The position numbers and the translations under genes were made by a program. The notes below the pieces were generated by a model. The model did not search any database, was not told where the DNA came from, and was given only the letters and a program-made list of their open reading frames with translations. Below are positions 54,431-64,000 of a stretch of 64,000 nucleotides of DNA, piece by piece. Where the stretch lies: the NCBI RefSeq assembly GCF_910592395.1, contig NC_088318.1, forward strand, positions 9,426,349-9,490,348. Reading direction: 5' to 3'. The stretch is from Lineus longissimus. Taxonomy: Eukaryota > Nemertea > Pilidiophora > Heteronemertea > Lineidae. The first letter of the stretch is position 1, and each line of letters begins with the position of its first letter.

Positions 54431-55358
54431 AAATCGCGGGGGGGAAGCCTCCGAGTTTGCCCCGCAAACCCCTAGACACCTCTAGTTCTTTATTCGGCTC
54501 ACACGTGAATGTGGAAATGAATCGTTCATTGTTCCGGTCACACATGCGTGTGGAAATGACCTGTTAATTCTTCAGTCCATATGTGAATGTGGAAATGACT
54601 TGTTCATTCTACTGTTTACATGTAAATTGTGACATATGACAATGTGGCTTCTGCCTAAAGCCCGCTGAAGCCACACCTTACAGTTAAAATATGGCATTAG
54701 TATGGGAAGGTGTACACTGCTGATAAAAATGCTGATGGCGACTCTAATCTCACTCTGATAGAATATCCGCCAGCTTGGATCAACAAAATCCAACTATTTT
54801 GGCCTGAGAGAGGTCCAACTATTTTGGTCTGAAACTCAATGATATTGTCATTGTCATTCAAATAAAAAGTTACTTTGTAAAAGAATATGAATTGGACTTG
54901 TTAGAAATATCAAATTTGGAACAAATATGTTGATAATCTGCGAGTATTGCGACCTGTCAGCAGAATCTAAAAGCAGATTGGCGCACCTCGAAAATGCCCT
55001 CCACTCTTTGATTAAAAACACCCATTCATATACAGTTTTTTCTCTTTTCCTTTTTACCACTTCATTAAATGGTTCTTAAGTAGAATACACCACAATTTGA
55101 TTGCAAAATATTAAAAGACAAAGAAATGTCAAGTCACCAAAGTTGGAGAGCCGCACAGCATTTTCATCAGCAGTTTACACCTTCCCCACTAGTGCACAGG
55201 ATGACATCATCTTCAACAGCAAGACGATAACGTAAAGTAGAATCATGCAGAAATGCAGAGAAATATATCAACTTGCAAATAATTTTCGAATTGGACTTCA
55301 ATGCAGAAGACTGTTAGTGTAGCAGAACTGATATTTTCCAAAGAGAAACCAGAAGTAC
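54431..55358. other. HSF intron with a small minisatellite
   Basis: 54508-54610 has three imperfect ~52-bp units containing GTGAATGTGGAAATGA. The remainder is anonymous up to the exon at 55359. Confidence 0.5.
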
Positions 55359-55583
55359 CTTTATTGTCGGTGAAAGTGACGGTGACGATGACCGAGATGA
55401 TGAAGTTAGTGATGTTGTTGCTATCGTCGACGATGCAGTCGTTGTTAAATCAATTGGAAATAATAGACTGTCATCATATTCATCTAACGCGAATGTTGTC
55501 TTTAAATCATGAAAGTCATCTTCCTTTGTGATATCTTCTATTTTACAAACTGATGGATCAACCTCACTGGAATCTGAACTTGG
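55359..55583 (-). CDS. HSF1: HSF exon: acidic and Ser/Thr-rich regulatory linker
   Basis: This exon is 225 nt, 75 codons, phase 0 to 0, with acceptor tttttcag|CCA and donor AAG|gtactt. It has no in-frame stop and no ATG start of its own. The peptide begins PSSDSSEVDPSVCKIED, has an acidic block (KEDDFHD, DEYDD), then a low-complexity Thr/Ser run ending SSSRSSSPSLSPTIK with several SP sites. Position and composition fit the regulatory region between HR-A/B and HR-C. No canonical phospho-sumoyl motif (hydrophobic-KxExxSP) is evident. Identification rests on phase continuity with the flanking exons, since linker sequence is poorly conserved. Confidence 0.75.
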
Positions 55584-56041
55584 CTGAAAAAAGATTCAAC
55601 AACATCAAAATGTGAGTGAGTTACAAAACAGCAGTGAAGAGAAAAGTGAGCTGCCAGCACAAGCAGTAGCTCATGGCTCCCGAGTAACATCATCAGTTGC
55701 ACATGCATCGGGAAGCAGAGTTCTGATTTATTCCTGTAGACAGCACTGTTGAGTATGGTATATTTTCAAGCCTGATGCACATTATGCGTATGTAACATTA
55801 ACAACAACAAACAACCAACTTATAACAATTAACACATCAACAGCAGTGCCTCTCAAAAGTAACCGTGAGAGCAATGTAAAACATCATAACAACTTGATGA
55901 CAAGTGTACCGTAAAGCGGCAGCAATATACACCTGTCGCTCTGCACTCCAAAACTAACAACAAGGTAAGGCAAATTGACTGGTAATTTATGGTTACATGG
56001 TGTAGTTGTAAAGCATTTCTATCACTTGAGAGTGTGACTTG
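55584..56041. other. HSF intron, anonymous
   Basis: No recognised feature. Confidence 0.45.
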
Positions 56042-58672
56042 TACACTCACGGTCAAATGTTTATGGACACCAGTTTTTCACAATTTACTCGAAAACCACT
56101 GTGTCAAAAATTGCCCAGGTACTAACAATGTAAAGAGAAATTTCTAGGCTATAAGATGAGGGAATATTTGCAGACAGGTACATGACGTAATGATGCTGTT
56201 ATGCATGGACACCCTCTAATCAACTGTTTTATTAACCAATTTTGTTCTGGTTTTCTTTCATCAGAAGAAACATATTGTTGGAAAATACAGTTTAAAACAC
56301 TAAATCCCACCCTGGCTAATGAGTATTCCAACGAGCCCTGTCTAACACCTCAGACAATACATGACATGTCCTCAAGCCATGTCACAGGCCAATGTCGGAA
56401 TATGCCAAACATGGGAAATCATGCGATATTCGAATAATTCAGATATTTCAAGACATTGTATCAAAATGAAAATACTTCCATCTGGTGATTTTGAATAAAG
56501 AGCAGCCTCTGGATACATTTAATAAGGAAATATAAGCATGGCTTTTTTGCAAATGTCGAATCAGTGTGAACAAATGACAACATCAATATTGTTCGCGCTC
56601 CACCGGGAAATCCGTAATTATCTAATCCAAATCTTTTTCACTGCAGTCTGAAGAATTGAACTAGCTACCCGATGCCCCTAAGTAAATTTCAAGGTATTTT
56701 TTCCACTTTTCCTGCGCCTCGTTGATTTTTCCTGCGCAAATCAGATCGTTATTTCCTCGGAGAGGTTTATGTGACAGCTTTATGCGACAGTAATGCGCCG
56801 GGGTGAATCCCGGATTATTCTCGTTGCATTACCATTATTTTCTCATATTTGTAGCTTTTCGAACTGAGGTTCTGTACTGCATAAACATAACCAATGACAA
56901 CACCTTTTCCTCATTTTCCTGACAGTAAACTTTCACAATGTGAACTTGAATGAGGAAGCAAGTGTGTGGATGACCACAGTGTATCATATTTCTCGGGCTA
57001 AGACAAGTCATCGTCATAATTCTAAGTTATGAATTTCAAGCCAACAGACAATGATTTGATTAGAAATTAATGTTATGAGTGTTTAAGCAACAGGAAAATT
57101 GGTTCATAAAAAAGTTGATTAGAGAAGATCCATACAAATTACATCACAGCATCATCTATCATAATAATACTAATAATAAGGGGGACAAGTTAAGTCACAC
57201 TTGGGGACATTGTATCGCCTTGAAATTTGGCATGGATGTTGGTCACATGTTATCCTGATGCAACGTTATGTTTATTTTCGAAAATCTTCTTCAGCAGAGC
57301 AGTATTGAGGAATATGTAAATGGACACTGGCAATTCTCCTTACCATGCACAGAACCCAAGCCATGGCTGTTTAGTTATGCAGTGGCTTAATCATTTACTT
57401 GCCCTCCCTCTGGGATGAGGAACATCACCTATTGAATAGCTGGGTGTAGGGGGATGATTGGAACAGCCTAGAGTGCTGTCAGTTATCTGTACTCCCTGTG
57501 GGATGATCAACGTACATTAGCTGTTGAACAGCTGGCTGGGTGTAGGGGAATAATTGGAACAGCCTCTACCTTCTGAATCTTTCTTAATAAGAATACCCTC
57601 CAACAGGTATTGAAACAAGGTGTTTTTTGTTGCATGTGTAAGATAGTGTTCCAGGTAGTAGGTCCTTTAAATTGTCATGGGTAATCCCTTTATAATTTAT
57701 AGTATGGGCCCTGAAGGTTTATGCTAGCTGCCTTTGTGAATTCCTGTACATATCTTGCTACTGTAGCCCTGTATGATGTAATTGTAAGGCACACCCATTA
57801 CTGAGCAGTGTGGCTAAGATCAGAGTGGGGAAGGCTTCGTAAGTCCGAACAGACAGAATAAAGCGTATATCCAAAGTTGAGTTGTTCACTTGGTGATAAT
57901 AGGAAGTGGACCTGAAGGACACAGCCACACATTATAGGCCAAGGCAAACAGTGTACCGGGTACTGTAGCAATAGCACGCAGGAAATGGGGCAAACCCCCC
58001 CAATTTGTGCCACAAATGGGCCTGATGAATGAAAAGCTGCATGCAATCATCATATTGCCTCATCACACGACTACCACTCTGCCGGAGTATGGCATGCATA
58101 CAAACACTGTGTGCCTATCTTATATTATACTTTGCACCGGGTACCCATGAGGCGAACCGATCTCACCAGGATAGATTGAAATGTATCCCAACATGAAGAG
58201 ATCAGTTTCCGTCAAAAGCTACTTTTGATGAACATGTCCAGAAACTAAAAACATCAACAAATCAGTTCCTGACTACAATGAATAGACCTGAGGAGATGAA
58301 CACTTCATTGCAAAAGCGGCCCTAACGCTGTCATCACTACAGAGGGACAAGCTTACAGACATACATATGATCAATCCAGGCGGATCGTAAAGGACTACCA
58401 TTTACTCAGAACAAGAGGTCCTCTAAACTGACAACTATGTAACATTACCATTGGCCTCCGATATTATTTGGTCATCTTTTCCCACTCTTCAAATAAGTAC
58501 TCCTCGACGGGTCCATTTCTAATTACCTCATATTGCCTGTCGGCAAATTTAGCCTCATCTTATAGGCTAGGAATTTCTCTACACATTAATAGCACCAAGG
58601 CAATTTTTGACCGAGTGGTTTTTGAGAAAATTGAGGAAAACTGGTGTCCATAAACTTTTGACCATGAGTGTA
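56042..58672. mobile_element. Tc1/mariner-type element, 2.6 kb, long TIRs
   Basis: TA flanks (56042-56043, 58671-58672). TIRs begin CACTCACGGTCAAATGTTTA and, on the other end, CACTCATGGTCAAAAGTTTA. Both continue TGGACACCAGTTTT, typical of Tc1 ends. Homology continues inward about 150 bp (GAGAAATT, CCTATAAGATGAGG). No transposase (DDE, HTH) can be recognised inside, so it is non-autonomous or badly decayed. The interior contains an ~85-bp duplication with GGGTGTAGGG, GATTGGAACAGCCT (57385-57570). Confidence 0.82.
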
Positions 58673-58759
58673 TAATACATTATGCCACTGCATTGATGTG
58701 ACTTGGTGGTATATTTCTATGATGAAAGATCACCGCAAGGTAGCTAGGATTTCAAAACA

Positions 58760-59620
58760 GACCAAAATGGCTCTCCCACTTCACCCAATCATCCCACAGA
58801 GAATTGAAAGCGGTTGTCTTATTCAGCAGTTGCAGTCCGGAATGCATGAGCCAGGATGGCCACCTGGAAGCCATATTGGATATCGGTTTGGGCCCAAAAT
58901 CGATCGGGCTCCTCTCCAATCCCTGCTCATCAATCATCATGCTACAGAAAATTTCAAGCCCATGAGGCAATTAGTTCTGCAGTAACAGACAAGGACATAA
59001 AATAGATGGCCACCTGGTATAATTGATCGGGCCAAAAAAAAGGTCATCTCTCCCACCCTACCCCACCATGTCACACGATATCAAATTGTTCTGCAGTTCC
59101 AGTCAAGAATATGAAATTCAAGATGGCCGCCTGGCAGCCATATCAGATATTGGATTAGGCTCATTATTAGCAGGTGACCTCTCCCATCCCACCTAATCAT
59201 GTCACAGAAAATTCAAGCCCATGGGGCAACTAGCAATTACAGTCCTGGATATGAAATCGAAGATGGCGCCTGGCAGCCAACTTTGATCCTGGATCAGGCC
59301 AAAAATCAATAGGTCACCTCCCCCACCCTACCTGATCATGTCACAGAAAATTCAAGCCAATGGGGCTACTTAATCTGCAGTAACAGGTGAGGATGTGAAA
59401 TCTAAGATGGCCGCCTGACAGCCATCTTTGATGTTGGATCGGGCCAAAAAATCAATAGTTGACCTCTCCCGTACCACTCCATTATGTCAAAGAAAATTCA
59501 TGCCCATCAGGTGCCTCATCCAGCAGTTACAATCCAGAATGTGAAATCAAAGATGGCCACCTGGCGGCAATACCAGATATCGAATTGGGTCGAAAAACAC
59601 TAGGCCTCCTTGATGCCAAG
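58760..59620 (+). repeat. Tandem block of ~125-bp units
   Basis: Six or so units, each with AAGATGGCCGCCTGGCAGCC-like, GATATTGGAT-GGGCC and GTCACAGAAAATTCAAGCCC phrases. It runs directly into TGACCTTG-type units (59600-60084). Confidence 0.75.
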
Positions 59621-60084
59621 TCAAGAATCAGATCAAATCAAAATTCAGTACGGAATTTTAAGTTCATAGCTTTAGCAATAAAGAAACGTGCCATAGTTAC
59701 ACTCAACTGGTCAATTTACGCCATTTGACCTGACCCATGTGACCTTGAAAATTAGGTCAAATCAAAAACCTGTATGAGATATGATGTATCCATGCTAAGA
59801 GAATCTACCATAAATATTTTATCAAAAATGAGTCACTTATATGAGAGATATCACACTTTTTAGCTTGCCACTTTTGGCCCCCTTGTGGCCAAGTCAAGAA
59901 TCAGATCGGACCGAAATTCAGTGTCAGAGGTCACCTGGCCTAGGGGCTCTTGTGGACAAAGTTTCAAGTTTATAGTCTTATTGGTTAAGAAACGAGCCAC
60001 TGCTATTGAAACAGGATGTAGACATCTGACAACACCCGACGGACACTGCGTTATTGCATAGACTCCCCTGCTGTGAGCCAAAAA
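59600..60084 (+). mobile_element. B2 element 3' part
   Basis: Units with a variant core (GACCCATGTGACCTTG at 59738) and tail GACTCCCCTGCTGTGAGCC then AAAAA. The upstream side is the ~125-bp tandem block rather than a normal head. Confidence 0.7.
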
Positions 60085-61301
60085 GGTCAAAACCAGTATA
60101 GCATGTCCACTAATAAGAAGTATCTACCATAAAAAGTTCAGCAAGCTGTGACCAATATTAAGCGAGTTATCACACTTTGTGTGTTTTTGCATAGCACCCC
60201 CAGGTGGCCAAATAAGGAATTAAATAAGGTTGAAAGTTAGTCTATGTTGAGTTACTGTCCCCTAGGGGTACCTATGAGCAGAGATTGGGATCAATAGCTT
60301 CAGTGGACTTCTTTGACCTTGAAATGTAGGTGAAGGTCAAAACCCGTATGATAGATTATGTACCCTCTAAAGAGGAGTCTGCCATAAAAATGTCAGCGAG
60401 CTGCAACCAACTTTAACAGAGTTATTGCATTTTTTGTGTTTTTAACATAATGCCCCCTAGTGGCCAAAGCGCGAGTCAGATCACACGGAATATCAAACTC
60501 AACTGGGAAAATCTATTTACCTGTCGTTTGGTTTGGCTCATTATCATTAAATGCAACTTTGGAAACGAGGAGCGCAACTATCAGTGCAGAGACAAGGCTG
60601 CTGGGGGAGAAATTTCACAAGTTTTTTTGCAGGAATAATTTGTACTGCGCAAGATGTGGTCATGATCACGAACAAGAGATTAAAGCTTAGCCGCTTGGTC
60701 AGGGCCCGTTCTAGGGGTGGAGGTGGGGGATTGGGTGTGCAATCACTGTCCTATAATTAATTGAAAATCTGCCCAGGTCAAGGTAATGGTCCGACCCCCA
60801 AACGCCCCTTTTGAGGGTTCAAATGGGCCAGATACGAAAGGGTTAAACAGAAATAATAGGGCTGTTTAAAAGACCTTGAAGTGGCCTTCGGCAATCATCG
60901 GAAATATCCGAACAAAACCAAACGGAAGGTAAATAGCACTTCCTAACTCAACCTCACCAGTCTCCTGTTCTTACCACCAAAAGTAGGTCAAATCAAAACT
61001 TGTATGATATGTGTTGTATCATTGCTAGGAGCACCTACCATAAACATTTTAGCGAAAAGGAGTTGCTTATACGCGAGTTATCACACTTTTTAGGTTTTAA
61101 CTTGGTGGCTAAGTCAAGAATCAGATCTGACTGAAAGTCAGTGTCAGAGGTCACCTGACCTGGGGGAGGGGGGGGGGGGCAAGTCATGTATAGAAAGTTA
61201 AATGTTGATAACCCCAGCGGTTAAGATACGCCCACTGTTTTTGAAACAGGATACAGATGACGCTGCGGTATTGTATAGACTCCCATACAGTGAGCCAAAA
61301 A
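60085..61301 (+). mobile_element. Degraded B-type units and tail
   Basis: Decayed units follow the previous tail directly, including an inserted stretch at 60490-60960. The tail ATAGACTCCCATACAGTGAG then CCAAAAA ends at 61301. G5AG12 lies at 61162-61179. Confidence 0.6.
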
Positions 61302-62252
61302 TGAGAGTAAAATCTCTAGGCGTTCTAAAGTTATAGCCCGAACATACAATGCACGACAGGCCCATACCATAATATGTTCGTCTTGGGAAGGGTTTACAAA
61401 GACAAATATCACAACAAAAAGACTGATGATAAAGCTTTGTCGTATCTATAGTTGATTTATAAATGACTTTGCATGACGTTACTTCACCGCACAGTAGTGT
61501 TTTTAGGTGATGCAACTGCTTCTTGGTGATAGTTTCAAACTAGCCTACATTTACCCGACACCTAGAATTTGATTACAACAAGCAACACGTAAAGTACATG
61601 TAAGCTCTTGACTCGTCTGCTCACTTGTTTATAGACGACAATAAGGACACGTTTAGACACAAACACATTAATTTCTTCCATTTGATAACGTAATTTACTA
61701 AAAATGCTGTAAGCCATGAAATCTGTGTTAGCTCTATTTCTACTGTATATTGCACTTCAAGACAATAAAATTATCCAGTAAATAGCAATTGATTATTACT
61801 TTTGAAGAAGATGATGGTCCATGAACCACTTGCTCAATTTGCGTTATCTTGCCTCAGAGTGGTGTGCTAAAAATGACTTACAATATTGATAAGATGTTTG
61901 CAGCTGTTCGCAGAAAATAAGCAGCCTAAACTAAGTTTTTCTCGAGCATTGGCTGTGGTGCTCCATGCGAAAACTGGTATTTTTGGATTTACCTCTAAGA
62001 AAAACTTAAACTAGGGGCATTGGAGATGCCATAGGCTTGTCTGGTCGGTATGCCTTATTGACAAATGGTTGACAGCTGTACTCGCAAATGGGAGTTGGGG
62101 TTCACAGTAAGTCTACTGATGCAAATTGAAAGTCATCAACTCGTAAAATAATATCAAAGTAGAGAAGAATTTTCCTCTTTGGTGAACATTTAGAAAGAAG
62201 GGTTGACATATTCGGTTCTTAAATCATTATTCAGCTTACTTTCATATTAGAG
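61302..62252. other. HSF intron, anonymous
   Basis: No recognised feature. Confidence 0.45.
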
Positions 62253-62734
62253 ATAAAACGAAATGGTCCAGGGACCATGTGCTCACCTCGGGTATTTTAA
62301 TGCATGTCATTTGCAGTGGATATGGGGAGAACAATTTCTGGCTAGTTTCACCAGTTTTGACTCCATTAAATAATATTATTTTTCTCGGCTCAATGGCACA
62401 AAAGAAAATTACCGGTACCATCTAAGTATAGCTATTTGGTTATAAAATTGACTGAATTTCAGGGTTATCGAAGAGTGTACATGTCACATGGAAATTGGTT
62501 GACATCTGTTCAACATTTAGGAGTACTAGGACTTTGTTGAATTTTCAAGATGGCAGCCTGGTGGCAATATTTGTCATGGGATTGACTGAAAGGGACAAAG
62601 GACGACATGAGATCATTAAAGCTCCTTAAGTTAAAAATGAAATTGTAAGTCTTGTTGAATTTTTTGGTTTGAAAATCTGAGCCACACACATTTCAGAATT
62701 CCAGAATCATTTTTATCTCTTAACAAAGTCTTAC
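62253..62734 (+). mobile_element. Hairpin-ended element head (family L)
   Basis: Head hairpin ATGGTCC-AG-GGACCAT (62263-62278) then GTGCTCACCTCGGG. Compared with B1 both arms changed (GGCC to GGTCC and GGACC), keeping pairing. No tail found before the HSF exon, so truncated or ending within the exon-proximal intron. Confidence 0.6.
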
Positions 62735-62911
62735 CACCATTACATCTATAAACTCGGGTGGAGATTTTCCGCTGCTGAGGGATAACTGTCGACTATACTT
62801 GGGTGCCTTAGGTGGACTCATGTGGCTTGAATCATTGATCATCAGTGGCATCTTACGTTTCATTCCACCCAAACCACGGCTACCGACGAGAGTCATGAGG
62901 AACTGAATCAA
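62735..62911 (-). CDS. HSF1: HSF exon: end of HR-A/B and basic segment
   Basis: This exon is 177 nt, exactly 59 codons, phase 0 at both ends. The acceptor is a pyrimidine-rich stretch ending tttacag before TTGATT; the donor is GTG|gtaaga. The peptide opens with LIQFLMTLV, the last heptads of the HR-A/B trimerisation coiled coil. It continues with GMKRKMPLMINDSS and APKYSRQLSL, which match the conserved basic (nuclear localisation) segment and KYSRQ block after HR-A/B in vertebrate HSF1. An alternative donor two codons earlier (ATG|gtggta) is weaker. The preceding exon, with the rest of HR-A/B, is not visible in the last 1.1 kb of the window. Confidence 0.92.
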
Positions 62912-64000
62912 CTGTAAAGAAAGAATAATCAAAACTGATATTAAAATTTTCGGTTGAGTCTGCAATGAATACGCCGTAGCCACCTGGAATGGGGTTATAC
63001 ATTGGAGGAATCTTGCCTAGCTGTGCCAAGAGTCTCCTCTCAACCATACGTATGTAGGTTGACGGAGACTAATTACCGTCTATTTATGCTATTTGACTGG
63101 TGAGAGCCTGAAAAGTAGGTCAAATCAAAAACCTGGTTAATTTGTGATGTAGTCTCATGAGCGGTGTCTACAGTAAAAATTTCATGATTTTAGCTGGCAG
63201 AATTCATGAGATCATAGCCAAAAGTAGTTTTTAACATGAATCGTCAGTGAATATCAGTCCTAAAGTCTCGTTCTTTCACCGCCGACACAAAGAGCCAGGA
63301 AATCAGTCGGATGCACCACCATAAACGGATGGCCAATCAAACTGCTTGACACAAAGTAATTGAATGATGGTCTGAACTGATAGTGCCAACCTCAGATTCA
63401 GGTCACCCTTTTTCTATACAACATGAACTGTGCATTTGGGTCAGGTCAGGATCCCTGGAACCTTTACTCATTGAACACCTGGTCTTCCATTATGATGGCT
63501 TTCAGTGCGTGTCTTGTGCAACAACCATGAGAGAGTGTAATGTTAGTGTTGTTGCGACATGGACGCGTTGGAAAGGAAGGCAGGGAGAATGCAGGGAGAC
63601 TATCAATAAAGTAACACCAACAGCCCTTCTGACCACCGATCAGGGGGAGTTTATCGGCGGTGAAGAATGGATATACGACGGTGGATCGGCATGCGCCCCC
63701 TGGGGCTAAGTGTAGTTCAAAAATCATCTAAAGTGCCAAAAGGCACAATGGCACCATAAGACCTTCAAGAAATGCCTGGGATTTATGGTTACAGAAATAG
63801 GCTCCGGAAACCAATTACGGTCAATTTACGCTATTTGACCCGTAACGTTCAAATGATGGTTGAATCAAAAACCCACGTATTATGTGATGTAGTCTCATGA
63901 GCAGTGTCCACAGTGAAAATAAGTTTTTCAAACCACCTAAACGGTCCGACGGACCTATGCACCCGACAATCAGGTTGAACTGTGAAAGGTCAAGGCGATA
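62912..64000. other. HSF intron with two degraded units, to window edge
   Basis: 63085-63200 and 63810-63920 are repeats of one another (CAATTTACGCTATTTGAC-like, TGTGATGTAGTCTCATGAGC) and relatives of the TGACCTTG units. No upstream HSF exon is found. Confidence 0.55.

Larger units (their letters stand above)
24236..62911 (-). other. HSF1: HSF1-type heat shock factor gene, 3' part (gene span)
   Basis: Heat shock factors are nuclear trimeric transcription factors that bind heat shock elements and induce chaperone genes. Five minus-strand exons have ag/gt borders and chain in phase (0-0, 0-0, 0-2, 2-2, 2-0). They encode about 264 residues from the end of HR-A/B (LIQFL, then GMKRKMPLMIND and PKYSRQ, all diagnostic of HSF) to HR-C (EQVEFMQSDLETLRDML). 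The DNA-binding domain exons must lie beyond the right edge. Introns of 7.2, 13.7, 4.8 and 7.8 kb are almost entirely transposons. Two further 3' exons are proposed with less certainty. Family assignment is by remembered protein motifs; exon borders are read directly. Confidence 0.88.

Noticed and set aside
1-64000. CRISPR array, operon, phage or bacterial features
   Set aside because: The tandem units are too long and directly repetitive with no spacers; splice signals, SINE and Polinton show an animal genome.

Overview
The window is AT-rich, intron-dominated animal genomic DNA. It has no operons or ribosome binding sites. It does have spliced exons with ag/gt borders, a tRNA-derived SINE, Ty3/gypsy elements, a Polinton/Maverick, piggyBac and Tc1-type elements, and many miniature inverted-repeat elements. 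The repeat mix fits a marine invertebrate, but the species cannot be fixed from the sequence alone.

The only host gene I can support is a heat shock transcription factor (HSF1-type) on the minus strand. Its 5' part (DNA-binding domain and most of HR-A/B) lies beyond the right edge. Five exons chain perfectly in phase: 62911-62735, 55583-55359, 41697-41558, 36778-36647 and 28887-28770. They run from the end of HR-A/B, through a KRK-type basic segment and a Ser/Thr-rich linker, to HR-C. Two weaker 3' exons are proposed at 26563-26506 and 24297-24236. The introns are 2-14 kb and filled with transposons.

Layout. At 0-14 kb there are repeats only: hairpin-ended noncoding elements, a Harbinger-type MITE (3.1-4.6 kb), a tandem block split by a SINE (5.0-6.5 kb), two TTAA-flanked MITEs (8.7 and 9.6 kb), and a pair of 444-bp repeats (11.5 and 12.5 kb). 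At 14.9-19.0 kb lies a decayed Polinton with long TIRs, a broken chromodomain integrase, an HNH nuclease and a deoxynucleoside-kinase relic. At 20.06-22.34 kb lies an apparently intact piggyBac transposon. From 24 to 63 kb the HSF gene carries two decayed gypsy elements (29.3-36.6 and 43.9-46.9 kb), a Tc1-type element (56.0-58.7 kb), a second Harbinger MITE (52.65-53.24 kb) and many more hairpin-ended elements.

The most unusual signal is that hairpin-ended superfamily. Members are noncoding, about 0.85-2.8 kb. They begin with a small perfect hairpin followed by a short motif, and end with the reverse complement of that motif plus AAAAA. Many have a GAC/GACG-rich microsatellite just before the 3' end. 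The hairpin arms and end motifs change together between families. One family is built of ~300-bp tandem units carrying an AGGTCA direct repeat with 3-bp spacing; another carries three perfect CREs (TGACGTCA). One member is inserted inside a sister copy, which is inserted in a gypsy element, which sits in an HSF intron.
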